A model generated the notes under the pieces. The model was not told the origin of the DNA and searched no databases. It was given only the letters and a program-made list of their open reading frames with translations. A program made the position numbers and the translations under genes. DNA of 64,000 nt from Clostridium saccharobutylicum DSM 13864 (lineage in GTDB: Bacteria; Bacillota; Clostridia; Clostridiales; Clostridiaceae): the NCBI RefSeq assembly GCF_000473995.1, contig NC_022571.1, positions 2,511,416 to 2,575,415 on the forward strand, written 5' to 3'. Positions 37,153 to 45,558 of the stretch are shown piece by piece (the first letter of the stretch is position 1; each line of letters begins with the position of its first letter).

Positions 37153-38145
37153 ATGAAATATAATATGAATATATTTAAGGATACTGTAAATTTACCAGAG
37201 TCAGTAATTGATTTTCTTAATTACTTAGAGACAATCAAAAATAAATCCGAAAATACAATTACAGCTTACAAAAAGGATTTGACAATTTTCTTTAGATTTA
37301 TAACGATATATAAAGGCCTTGTAAAAGATGAAAAAATTGAATTTGAAGAAATTGATATAAGTTCTATTAATAATGATGTTTTAAAAAGCATTAAACTTAG
37401 AGATCTTTATGCATTTATGTCATTTACAGAAAAATATAGAAATAATAGCTCTTATGCAAGATCTAGAAAAGTTGCAACGTTGAAGTCTTATTTTAAATTT
37501 CTTCAAGGCAAAGCTAAAATCATTGACGAAAATCCTACATTGGAGCTAGAAACCCCAAAAATAAACAAAAGACACCCTATTTATCTTACACTAAATCAAA
37601 GCTTGCATTTATTAGATTCATTGGATAAAAGCAATAAGAATTATGCTCGAGATTATTGTATTTTAACTCTATTCTTGAATTGTGGAATGCGACTTTCGGA
37701 ACTTTGCGGAATTCAAATAAATAAAATCAAAAATGATACTCTTACTATCATAGGTAAAGGTAATAAAGAAAGAACTGTATATTTAAACGAGGCTTGTTTG
37801 AAAACTATTAGTAATTATTTAACTGTTAGAGATGATACAAAAGCTTTGCCAGAACATAAAAGCTTTTTATTTCTTTCAACTAGAAACAGTCCTATAAACC
37901 AAAGAACTGTTGAAATCATGATAAAAAAACACGTTACTAATGCTGGTTTTACAGACGAAAAATATACGCCTCATAAATTGAGACATACTGCAGCTACTCT
38001 TATGTACAAGTATGGAAATGTAGATATAAGAAGTCTCCAAAGCATCCTAGGTCATGAAAATATATCAACAACGCAAATTTATACACATGTTGATGATGAC
38101 GCGTTAAGGGATGCAGTAAAATCAAATCCACTTTCTAAATTATAG
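37153..38145 (+). CDS. xerC: Tyrosine recombinase, XerC/XerD-like
   Basis: Site-specific recombinase of 330 residues with the SAM-like N-terminal core-binding domain (SVIDFLNYLETIKNKSENTITAYKKDL) and a complete catalytic set: Arg180 (NCGMRLSEL), Lys202 (GKGNKERTVYL), His274 and Arg277 (HKLRHTAATLM), His301 (LGHENISTT) and nucleophile Tyr310 (QIYTHV). Similarity and its place beside lexA fit the chromosomal clostridial enzyme, not a phage integrase; no attachment site or phage gene was found. Ribosome site is GGAG. Whether it is the dif resolvase or a paralogue cannot be settled here. Confidence 0.88.
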   Translation: MKYNMNIFKDTVNLPESVIDFLNYLETIKNKSENTITAYKKDLTIFFRFITIYKGLVKDEKIEFEEIDISSINNDVLKSIKLRDLYAFMSFTEKYRNNSSYARSRKVATLKSYFKFLQGKAKIIDENPTLELETPKINKRHPIYLTLNQSLHLLDSLDKSNKNYARDYCILTLFLNCGMRLSELCGIQINKIKNDTLTIIGKGNKERTVYLNEACLKTISNYLTVRDDTKALPEHKSFLFLSTRNSPINQRTVEIMIKKHVTNAGFTDEKYTPHKLRHTAATLMYKYGNVDIRSLQSILGHENISTTQIYTHVDDDALRDAVKSNPLSKL

Positions 38146-38228
38146 TTTGAAATCATACAATCACTCTCCTATTACGTTAAACTTTTACACTTATATAAAA
38201 CATAAAAATTATTTTAATATTGGTTTTG

Positions 38229-38282
38229 CGGCACAATTAAATAAATAACAACTTTGGACTTGTCGTTTATTTGATTGTGTCT
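38229..38282. repeat. Structured element, internally deleted derivative C (54 bp)
   Basis: GCGGCACAATTAAATAAATA and, as its inverted partner, TTTATTTGATTGTGTCTA flank a short centre containing GGACTTGTC. These match only the outer arms of the ~164-bp elements at 22547, 24215 and 41951, joined directly. It lies about 85 bp beyond the xerC-like gene. Confidence 0.65.
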
Positions 38283-38317
38283 AACTTTATGTCAATTCTA
38301 GCGATAATACAAAAAAT

Positions 38318-38355
38318 AAAGCTACTTTCTATAAAAAATATAAAAAGTAGCTTTT
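38318..38355. terminator. Bidirectional terminator between xerC-like and lipoprotein genes
   Basis: AAAGCTACTTT at 38318-38328 pairs with AAAGTAGCTTT at 38344-38354; T-runs exist on both strands, the longer (TTTTTT) on the minus strand just past the lipoprotein stop. Confidence 0.8.
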
Positions 38356-38357
38356 GT

Positions 38358-38879
38358 TTAAATTAGTGGTTTGCCATATAAACTCTCTAAATTATTAACG
38401 TATTCGGTGTCATTACCTTCATACACTATCAACGTATTCCCTCTTTTATAATAATATGGCTTACTTTTAAAGTCAGTTTTTACTCCATTTACAGTCATTC
38501 CGTCTTTTGAAATTGTATCTATATCAGATTTTATTGCATCAGCAGAATCATATTCGTAAACTCTGACCAAGTCATTACCTGCCGTATAATCTGTTTCAGT
38601 TCCTTTGAAATAATTTTTCTTGCTATTGGGTGATTCTTTGAGTTCATGACCAGCTTTTGCTATGTCATCTTTCACGTTTGTAGCAGTATATTTAGCAGAA
38701 TCAGCACCTTCTTTTGCTGCTTCGCCTGCTTTGTTAGTGCCTTCGGTAATTTTGTTATTATTAGATGTATTATCATTATTACCGGTTTTATTAGAATTAG
38801 TCCAGCTACATCCAACTGTAAGGATTGAAGTTCCTAAAATCATAACAAAAGTTAATATTTTAAATAATCTTCTTTTCAT
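38358..38879 (-). CDS. Putative lipoprotein
   Basis: About 173 residues with a lipoprotein signal peptide (KRRLFKILTFVMILGTSILTVGC, lipobox LTVGC), then an Asn/Lys/Thr-rich linker and a helical segment (KAGEAAKEGADSAKYTATNVKDDIAKAGHELKE) like those of envelope-stress lipoproteins. The C-terminal ~80 residues form a compact domain (DLVRVYEYDSADAIKSDIDTISKDGMTVNG) of unknown function. ATG 38879 is chosen because AAAGG lies 9 bp upstream; the ATG at 38888 abuts it. Own terminator downstream. Confidence 0.85.
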   Translation of the reverse strand: MKRRLFKILTFVMILGTSILTVGCSWTNSNKTGNNDNTSNNNKITEGTNKAGEAAKEGADSAKYTATNVKDDIAKAGHELKESPNSKKNYFKGTETDYTAGNDLVRVYEYDSADAIKSDIDTISKDGMTVNGVKTDFKSKPYYYKRGNTLIVYEGNDTEYVNNLESLYGKPLI

Positions 38880-38993
38880 ATTTCTCATCCTTTCTCAGTA
38901 AAATATGTATTACGAGATTAGTATTCGAAATAAATAGAAAAATTATTCAAAAATTAAAAGCTTAACTATTCTTCTTTAATCAGAGCTCTGCTT

Positions 38994-39428
38994 CTACTCT
39001 ATAACCTTTTTAAATCTTCTAACACCTGGATAAACCTCTTCTGTCATTTCTTCAAAATCTGCGTCATTAATATCTTTTAACTCATCTATATATTCTATAT
39101 GATCAAAAGCATCTTCGTACTCTTCTTCTGTATACTCAAAGTTGCTTTTTTTATTAGAATTAATATTATTACCAAATTTATTATATATTTCTTTTAGATC
39201 AAGATTTTCTTCATTTACTTCATTAAGTTCGTCTTCATCTAAAGAAGATCTTAAGTCGTTTAAAAACTCTTCTTCTAATAATGCATTTTCTTCTTGTGTT
39301 TTTGCTATATCTTCTATTTTGATTGCTTTGGTATCTATTCCTTCCATTTCTAAGCACTTACCGCAATTGTCACAAATTTTATTTTCATATATATCACAAT
39401 AATCATCATCAGTATATTTATAATTCAT
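38994..39428 (-). CDS. Acidic hypothetical protein with a CxxC-type motif
   Basis: A 144-residue very acidic protein. Near the N-terminus the four cysteines of YCDIYENKICDNCGKCLEM could bind zinc or iron; the rest is Glu/Asp-rich helix (LLEEEFLNDLRSSLDEDELNEVNEENLDL and FEYTEEEYEDAFDHIEYIDEL). No relative is recognised by name. It is transcribed divergently from lexA with a 170-bp shared region, so LexA control is possible (inference). Confidence 0.7.
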   Translation of the reverse strand: MNYKYTDDDYCDIYENKICDNCGKCLEMEGIDTKAIKIEDIAKTQEENALLEEEFLNDLRSSLDEDELNEVNEENLDLKEIYNKFGNNINSNKKSNFEYTEEEYEDAFDHIEYIDELKDINDADFEEMTEEVYPGVRRFKKVIE

Positions 39429-39532
39429 TTATAACACCTCAATCTCTTTATTATAAAGTCATTTTATCATTATATCAAAAGTATTTTAATTAAGCAAATT
39501 ATATTCTGTAAAACATATAGAAATAGTCACAA

Positions 39533-39571
39533 GAACATAGGTTTGCCATAAAGAATAAGGTATGATATAAT
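39533..39571 (+). promoter_or_regulatory. lexA promoter with overlapping degenerate SOS box
   Basis: TTGCCA at 39543-39548, 17-bp spacer and TATAAT at 39566-39571 (extended by TG). GAACATAGGTTT at 39533-39544 matches GAAC-N4-GTTC with one mismatch and overlaps the -35, fitting autorepression by LexA. The box match is imperfect. Confidence 0.55.
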
Positions 39572-39598
39572 ATCAAATAAGAATGCGAGGTGTGTGTA

Positions 39599-40204
39599 AT
39601 GGCAGACGAAAAGGATAAACAATCAGAAATATATGAGTTTTTAAAAACCTACACAGAAAGTAAGGGGTACCCTCCTTCTGTAAGAGAAATTTGTGAAGCA
39701 GTATCTTTAAGATCAACTTCAACTGTTCATGGTCATTTGAAAAGATTAGAGAGAAAAGGCTTGATTAAAAGAGATCCGTCCAAACCAAGAGCTTTAGAAA
39801 TAGCAGAATTATCTACTACTAAAAGAGAAATGATTAACATTCCTATTATAGGTAAGATAACTGCAGGTCTACCAATACTTGCAACTGAAAATATAGAAGA
39901 TACTTTTTCTTTACCATTAGATTTTGTAAAACATAATAAAGAGCTTTTTATCTTGCGCGTATCAGGAGAAAGCATGATTGAAGCTGGTATAAATAATAAT
40001 GATTTAGCTATTATTGAAAGTTCTAATAGTGCGATGAATGGAGATATAGTAGTTGCTCTGATTGAAGATTCTGCTACTATTAAAAGATTCTTCAAAGAAA
40101 AAGATCATATTAGACTTCAGCCAGAAAATAGCACTATGGAACCAATTATAGTTGATTATTGTTCTATTTTAGGAAAACTAGTTGGAATATTTAGATCGTA
40201 TTAA
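39599..40204 (+). CDS. lexA: LexA repressor
   Basis: SOS-response repressor of 201 residues. The N-terminal winged helix ([44 protein letters not shown]) binds DNA; the self-cleavage bond is Ala89-Gly90 (GKITAGLPI), and the serine-lysine dyad is Ser125 (SGESMIEAG) and Lys162 (SATIKRF). Start is ATG 39599, 7 bp after GAGGTG; the upstream in-frame GTG at 39590 overlaps that site. It is convergent with the PLP-enzyme gene. Confidence 0.97.
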   Translation: MADEKDKQSEIYEFLKTYTESKGYPPSVREICEAVSLRSTSTVHGHLKRLERKGLIKRDPSKPRALEIAELSTTKREMINIPIIGKITAGLPILATENIEDTFSLPLDFVKHNKELFILRVSGESMIEAGINNNDLAIIESSNSAMNGDIVVALIEDSATIKRFFKEKDHIRLQPENSTMEPIIVDYCSILGKLVGIFRSY

Positions 40205-40258
40205 ATAATCTCAACTTATAAACTTACATAGTTATATTTTATTATGATATATTCTAAT

Positions 40259-40303
40259 AAATAAAAGCTTTCTCACAATTTAATGAGAAAGCTTTTATTT
40301 ATT
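40259..40303. terminator. Bidirectional terminator between lexA and the PLP-enzyme gene
   Basis: AATAAAAGCTTTCTCA at 40259-40274 pairs with its perfect complement TGAGAAAGCTTTTATT at 40284-40299, with T-rich tails on both strands. Confidence 0.9.
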
Positions 40304-40318
40304 AATATTAAAATTTTA

Positions 40319-41605
40319 TTAAACTTCTAATACCTTGCTTAAACCAATAAGCACACCTATTTTTCCGTGATCAAAATTTAAACCGCCTTGCATGTAAGCT
40401 ATATAAGGTTCTCTAACAGGACCATCTGCTGATAATTCAATTGTTGAGCCTGAAATAAACGCTCCAGCCGCCATTACTATCTCGCTATCATATCCCGGCA
40501 TTGCCCATGGCTCACAAACTGCAAAAGCATCAATTGGTGAACCGGCTTGAATTCCACTACAGAAATTAACTAATTTTTTAGCATCACCGAATTCTATAGC
40601 TTGTATTATATCTGTTCTTTTATCTGTAGAAGCTGGGAATACTTTAAATCCTGCAATTTCCATAACTCTAGCTGTAAAGATTGCAGTTTTAACAGCTTCT
40701 ATAGCTACATGAGGCGCAGAGAATAATCCTTGATAGAAACTTCTCATAAGACCATAAGTTGCACCATACTCGCCTCCTACTCCAGGAACTGTCATTCTGT
40801 TAGCTGCTGCATCTACATACTCTTGTTTACCAACTATATATCCGCCACCTGGTGCAATTCCCCCTCCTATATTTTTCATAAGAGATCCTGCCATCAAATC
40901 AGCTCCAAACTCTGTTGGTTCTTCAGTTTCAATAAATTCTCCATAGCAGTTATCAACAAAGATTATTACATCTTTTCTAACTTGTCTTATGCATTCTATT
41001 ACCTCTGCTATTTGAGATACTAAGAACGATTTTCTTGAAGCATATCCTGTACTTCTTTGAATATGTATTAGTTTTATGCTTTTGTCATTCTTAAGTGCTT
41101 TTTGAATTTCATCAAACTGAAATTTTCCTTCTGAATCTAAATCTACAACATCTGTTTTGATTCCATATTCATCTAATGATCCTGGATTCTTCTTTTTTGA
41201 TAGACCTAATACTCCAAGTAATGTATCATATGGAAGTCCTGAAACACAAAGTATTTTATCTCCAGGTCTTACATTACCAGCAATGGCTGCTCCAATTGCG
41301 TGTGTACCACTTACAAAATGAGGTCTAACAAGTCCAGCTTCAGTTTTAAATATATGAGCATATACATTATCAAGCGCATCACGACCTAAGTCATCAAGAC
41401 CATATCCAGTTGTATTTGTAAAATGCGAATCACTTATTCTTTCTTCTTGAAAAGCTCTTAAAACCTTAAGTTGATTAAATTCTCTTATTTCATCATATTC
41501 TTTTAATGTCATTTCAATATCACAGATAGCCTGTCTATATATTTCAAATGTTTTCTCATTAATAGCATAATTTCCTTTTAAAAATTCTTCTGTTTTTCTT
41601 AACAT
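40319..41605 (-). CDS. PLP-dependent methionine gamma-lyase-like (aluminium-resistance family) protein
   Basis: A 428-residue fold-type I PLP protein of the Met_gamma_lyase/YnbB family (PF06838). Family marks are DSHFTNTTGYGLDDLGRDALDNVYA, PHFVSGTHAIGAAIAGNVRPGDKILCVSG, IIFVDNCYGEFIETEEPTEFGADLMAGSLMKNIGGGIAPGGGYI with the candidate PLP lysine in SLMKN, and AMPGYDSEIVMAAGAFISGS. Actual reaction is uncertain; the aluminium-resistance name is historical. It follows hfq by 74 bp on the same strand and probably ends the mutL-miaA-hfq transcript. Confidence 0.88.
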   Translation of the reverse strand: MLRKTEEFLKGNYAINEKTFEIYRQAICDIEMTLKEYDEIREFNQLKVLRAFQEERISDSHFTNTTGYGLDDLGRDALDNVYAHIFKTEAGLVRPHFVSGTHAIGAAIAGNVRPGDKILCVSGLPYDTLLGVLGLSKKKNPGSLDEYGIKTDVVDLDSEGKFQFDEIQKALKNDKSIKLIHIQRSTGYASRKSFLVSQIAEVIECIRQVRKDVIIFVDNCYGEFIETEEPTEFGADLMAGSLMKNIGGGIAPGGGYIVGKQEYVDAAANRMTVPGVGGEYGATYGLMRSFYQGLFSAPHVAIEAVKTAIFTARVMEIAGFKVFPASTDKRTDIIQAIEFGDAKKLVNFCSGIQAGSPIDAFAVCEPWAMPGYDSEIVMAAGAFISGSTIELSADGPVREPYIAYMQGGLNFDHGKIGVLIGLSKVLEV

Positions 41606-41679
41606 GTTTAGTTATTCTCCTTTAAGTATTGATATATTAAAACTTCACAAAAATAAATAGGCAGTAATTTGCCTATTTA

Positions 41680-41925
41680 TTATTTATTAGTACTTTCGTT
41701 ATCTACAAATAAAATTGGTTCAGATGGTGTTATTGTTGAGATTGAATGCTTATATATTAGCATTTGTTTATTTTCACATTCTAAAACAACAGTAAAACTA
41801 TCAAATCCCTTTACAACACCCTTCAATTGAAATCCATTTAATAAATGAATTGTTAATGGAATCTTATTCTTTCTTCCGTTGTTTAAAAAAATATCTTGTA
41901 AATTATTTTGTTGCTTATTGACCAA
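41680..41925 (-). CDS. hfq: RNA chaperone Hfq
   Basis: An 81-residue Sm-like protein forming hexameric rings that bind sRNAs and mRNAs. Sm1 is [28 protein letters not shown] and Sm2 is [14 protein letters not shown], including the YKHS nucleotide-binding motif. The N-terminus reads [16 protein letters not shown], typical of Firmicutes. GGAGGTG precedes the ATG. A ~163-bp structured repeat lies between miaA and this ribosome site, inside the presumed operon. Confidence 0.95.
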   Translation of the reverse strand: MVNKQQNNLQDIFLNNGRKNKIPLTIHLLNGFQLKGVVKGFDSFTVVLECENKQMLIYKHSISTITPSEPILFVDNESTNK

Positions 41926-41950
41926 AATATAACACCTCCATAATTAGTAA

Positions 41951-42113
41951 TTAGGCATATGAAAATAAATAAAAAGTTCAATTTGCCGTGGAAATTTTTT
42001 ATCAGACAAGGAGGTAAATCGCCATCATAGCTGGCCTATTACGGCAATTTGCCGACGTAGTATAATGAAAAATAAGCAAGCAAATGGACTTGTTATTTTT
42101 TGAATGTGCCTTA
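41951..42113 (+). repeat. Structured palindromic element, full copy D (163 bp), between miaA and hfq
   Basis: Ends TTAGGCATATGAAAATAAAT and TTATTTTTTGAATGTGCCTTA are inverted repeats. The core reads ACAAGGAGGTAAATCGCC, then ATAG-CTGGC-CTAT, then GGCAATTTGCC and GACGTAGTAT. The inner stem GGTAAAT with ATTTGCC replaces GTGGATT with AATCCAC of copy A, a compensated change. The element is antisense to miaA and hfq and separates them without a clear T-run for the minus strand. Confidence 0.82.
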
Positions 42114-42130
42114 TATTACATATTATAACT

Positions 42131-43060
42131 CTACTTTATTCCAATGTCATTAAGAACTTTATTTACTATATCTTCATCACTCATTACATCTTTGTCTAAA
42201 AATATACAACGCTTATCCCTTCTAAACCATGTTAGTTGACGCTTTGCATAATTTCTCGAGCCTTGTTTTATCATATCAATTGCTTCTTCTAATGATATTT
42301 TGTCTTCTAAATAATATAAAATCTCCTTATATCCTATCCCCTGCATAGATTGCATATTTGAAGTATAACCCATTTGTTTAAGCTTTATGCACTCATCTAA
42401 TAAGCCATTTTTAAACATAATATCTACTCTTTTATTAATTCGATCATACAATCTTTGTCTATCCATAGTTAGAACATAATAATATACATCATAATCGCTT
42501 TTATAGAAGTCATCTCCTGCATCATAAGAACTAAATGGTTTACCCGTAAGTTTAAACACTTCTAAAGCTCTAATAACCCTTTTTCTATTGTTTTTATGTA
42601 TTTCCTTATAACTTATAGGATCACATTCTTTAAGCATTTCATGTATATAGTCATTTCCATTTTCTATAGCTAAATGCTCTAATAAATCTCTATATTCATC
42701 ATCTTTTTCAGCTTCTGTAAAAGTCATGTTACAAGTTAATGAATTAATATAAAGTCCTGTCCCTCCAGCTATTATAGGAAATTTGTTTCTACTTATGATA
42801 TCACTTAAAGCTTTGTCTCCATATTCTTTAAAATCAGCTACTGAAAATGGGACATCTGGGGAGATAACATCTATTAAATGATGCTTAATTCCTTTCATCT
42901 CCTCTTTTGTTACTTTTGCAGACCCGATATCCATATATTTATATATTTGCATAGAATCAGCTGAAATAATTTCTCCATTTAGCTCTTTTGCAATTCTTAT
43001 AGAGAGTTCAGTTTTCCCTACTGCAGTAGGTCCTCCAAGTACTAATAATTTTTGTTTCAT
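42131..43060 (-). CDS. miaA: tRNA dimethylallyltransferase
   Basis: Adds the dimethylallyl group to A37 of tRNAs reading UNN codons, the substrate step for MiaB. The 309-residue protein has the P-loop [35 protein letters not shown], the catalytic segment [18 protein letters not shown] and [18 protein letters not shown], and C-terminal [17 protein letters not shown]. It is 18 bp from mutL, its operon partner. The isoprenoid donor comes from the MEP pathway, whose last enzyme (IspH) is also in this window. Confidence 0.96.
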   Translation of the reverse strand: MKQKLLVLGGPTAVGKTELSIRIAKELNGEIISADSMQIYKYMDIGSAKVTKEEMKGIKHHLIDVISPDVPFSVADFKEYGDKALSDIISRNKFPIIAGGTGLYINSLTCNMTFTEAEKDDEYRDLLEHLAIENGNDYIHEMLKECDPISYKEIHKNNRKRVIRALEVFKLTGKPFSSYDAGDDFYKSDYDVYYYVLTMDRQRLYDRINKRVDIMFKNGLLDECIKLKQMGYTSNMQSMQGIGYKEILYYLEDKISLEEAIDMIKQGSRNYAKRQLTWFRRDKRCIFLDKDVMSDEDIVNKVLNDIGIK

Positions 43061-43078
43061 AGTCTCATTCCTTTTTGA

Positions 43079-45265
43079 TTAAATTATTCTTTTAAACTTT
43101 TTATCTATATCTACACTTGTGAATTTAATTATTACAGGCCTTCCATGTGGGCAATGGAAAGGATCATCAATATAACGTAATTCCTCTACAAGCTTAACCA
43201 TTTCATTTAATTCTAGCTTATCATTCCCTTTTATTGCAGCTTTACATGCTTTAGTTGCTATTGCATTATGTTTAACTTCTGTTGTCTTACCATTACCCAA
43301 ATTCTTAAGATTATCAAGTATTTCTAAAAATAATTTTTTAGGATTAAGCTTTCCTAAAAAATATGGAACTTCCTTTAATGCCAAAGATGTTCCTCCAAAT
43401 TCTTCAAGAACAAATCCGGCTTGCTTAAATACTTCTTTGTTTTCTTCAAAGTAAGAATAATCATCTATTGTTAAATCTATAATACTTGGAACCATAAGCG
43501 GTTGAATTACAATATCTCCATTTTCAATATCATTTAAATATTTCTCAAAATAAATTTTTTCATGGGCTGCATGTTGGTCTATCATATATAAAGTACCATC
43601 ATATTCGCCTAATATATAAGTTTTGTTATATTGACCTATTATAGTCATTGGAGGGAATTTAGCTGTTCGTTTTATAGTATGTTTTTCATTCTGATTATCA
43701 AAAGCTATTTCCTCGTCTATTCCATTATTTACACTAGTAAATTCATCTTTATTATTAAGCTCTATATAATGATTTTTTTTAAAGACTTCATCTTGTAAAA
43801 AATTAACAGAATTAGTGATAGCCTCATCGAATGAACTTTTTTTGTCGTCAGAACATTTGTTCGAGTCACTATTTTTATAAATTTCTTTTGTCATGGTTTC
43901 TGAATTTTTATTATCTATATTTAAATGATTATGATTAGAATATTCGTTAACTAAATCTTCATTTATACTATTAGACTTTAAATCTAAAGGGATGCTAACC
44001 TCTGTTACAGTTAAATTATCTAAATTAATTGAATCGTTCTTGTGTACATTTAGTGAAGTATCGTCTATAGGCAATGTTTTCACATTATTAGAAACTATAT
44101 CATTGTTTATAGTAAGTACCTTACCACTTTCAATAACTTCTTTTACTGCATTATTTGCAAGTTTAACTTTTTCCTCTTCTTCTTTGATTTTAAATGTGAT
44201 TTCTTCAAAAGTAGGTATATTACTTTGTTTAATGTTTTGTTCCTCTTCCTTTATAGCAAATGTGTCAAAAACTTCATTTTTTAGTGAGGTATGTACTGCG
44301 CCAAAAATCTTTTTAAATATCATTCTTTCATCGTTAAACTTTACTTCTGCTTTAGTTGGATGTATGTTTACGTCCACATATTCAGGATAAATCTCTATAA
44401 ACAATACAAAAAAAGGAAACTTATTAACAGTAGAAAAAGATTTAAAAGCTTGCTCTACTGCTACTGCAAGACTACGATTTTTTATATATCTCTTATTTAC
44501 AAAGATGCTTTGATTATTTCTAGAACCTCTAGCAATATCTTCTTTTCCTACATATCCGTAAATTGTAACTAAGTCCGATGTATCCTCATAATAAATTATA
44601 TTATCAGTTATGTTTTTGCCATAAACGGTTCTAATAGTGTCTTTAAGATCTCCATTTCCGAAAGTGTGAAGAACTTTTTTGTGATTATTATATAATTTAA
44701 AACTTATCGAAGGATTAGCTAGTGCAATTCTAGTTATTATATCCGTAATTAAAGAGCCTTCTTTGGAAACTGATTTCAAAAATTTCTTTCTTGCTGGTAC
44801 ATTAAAAAACAAGTCATGAACTTCAATAATAGTGCCTTTATTAATACCACATTCAGTTACTTCTGAGAACTTTCCACCCTCAATTTCAATTTCATATCCA
44901 TACTTTTCATCTTCTTGTTTTGATTTTAAATTAACTTTAGCTACTGATGCTATAGAGGGAAGTGCTTCCCCTCTAAATCCTAATGTGTTTATATTATAAA
45001 TATCTTCTGATTCCTTAATTTTACTAGTAGCATGAGGAAGAAACGCTTTGGATATATCATCTTTATAAATTCCATCTCCATCATCAACAATTCTAATTAG
45101 AGATGTTCCACCTTCTTCTATTTCAATCAGTATATTCTTTGAATTTGCATCAATTGAATTTTCTACTAATTCTTTAACTACCGAAGATGGTCTTTCAACA
45201 ACTTCTCCAGCTGCAATTTTATTAGCTGTATCTTCATTTAAAATATTAATTCTTTTCAAACCCAA
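43079..45265 (-). CDS. mutL: DNA mismatch repair protein MutL
   Basis: Mismatch-repair ATPase and latent endonuclease, 728 residues. The N-terminal GHKL domain shows IAAGEVVERPSSVVKELVENSIDA, DDGDGI, and TLGFRGEALPSIASV. A long Asn/Asp/Ser-rich linker spans ~340-540. The C-terminal domain holds the endonuclease metal motif MIDQHAAHEKIYFE and ACKAAIKGND, CPHGRP, so strand nicking activity is expected. Unlike the usual mutS-mutL adjacency, mutS is 16 kb away across an accessory block. A perfect SOS-box-like palindrome lies within the linker coding region. Confidence 0.96.
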   Translation of the reverse strand: MGLKRINILNEDTANKIAAGEVVERPSSVVKELVENSIDANSKNILIEIEEGGTSLIRIVDDGDGIYKDDISKAFLPHATSKIKESEDIYNINTLGFRGEALPSIASVAKVNLKSKQEDEKYGYEIEIEGGKFSEVTECGINKGTIIEVHDLFFNVPARKKFLKSVSKEGSLITDIITRIALANPSISFKLYNNHKKVLHTFGNGDLKDTIRTVYGKNITDNIIYYEDTSDLVTIYGYVGKEDIARGSRNNQSIFVNKRYIKNRSLAVAVEQAFKSFSTVNKFPFFVLFIEIYPEYVDVNIHPTKAEVKFNDERMIFKKIFGAVHTSLKNEVFDTFAIKEEEQNIKQSNIPTFEEITFKIKEEEEKVKLANNAVKEVIESGKVLTINNDIVSNNVKTLPIDDTSLNVHKNDSINLDNLTVTEVSIPLDLKSNSINEDLVNEYSNHNHLNIDNKNSETMTKEIYKNSDSNKCSDDKKSSFDEAITNSVNFLQDEVFKKNHYIELNNKDEFTSVNNGIDEEIAFDNQNEKHTIKRTAKFPPMTIIGQYNKTYILGEYDGTLYMIDQHAAHEKIYFEKYLNDIENGDIVIQPLMVPSIIDLTIDDYSYFEENKEVFKQAGFVLEEFGGTSLALKEVPYFLGKLNPKKLFLEILDNLKNLGNGKTTEVKHNAIATKACKAAIKGNDKLELNEMVKLVEELRYIDDPFHCPHGRPVIIKFTSVDIDKKFKRII
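43850..43863. promoter_or_regulatory. LexA-box-like palindrome inside mutL
   Basis: AGAACATTTGTTCG, identical over 14 bases to the intergenic site at 19033, falls in the poorly conserved linker of mutL, about codon 468. It contains perfect GAAC-N4-GTTC. Function is uncertain: it might block elongation, serve an internal promoter, or be chance. Confidence 0.3.
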
Positions 45266-45558
45266 GTCCTCCTCCTCTCGTTTTAGGTATATAAAAATAT
45301 TTTACAAAGAATATTAACATGTTGTTTTTATATGTATTGTAATAAAAAAGAATTGAATAACTCCAACTATATTTTTATTTTGCTATTCTTTCAAATGTAT
45401 TATATCTAATTTACATGAGAATAACAATTTAAATTACAATTAGACACATTCAATTCTTAATTTGATCTGTTCTTTTTAATATTCTTAGTATTTATTTAAA
45501 CATTTACTATAAAACAATAAATACTATACTTCTTTAAAATATTTTAACTTCTTTTAGA

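Noticed and set aside
37153-38145. Phage or island integrase with attachment sites
   Set aside because: No direct repeats, tRNA or cargo genes bound it; sequence and position beside lexA fit a resident XerC-type recombinase.
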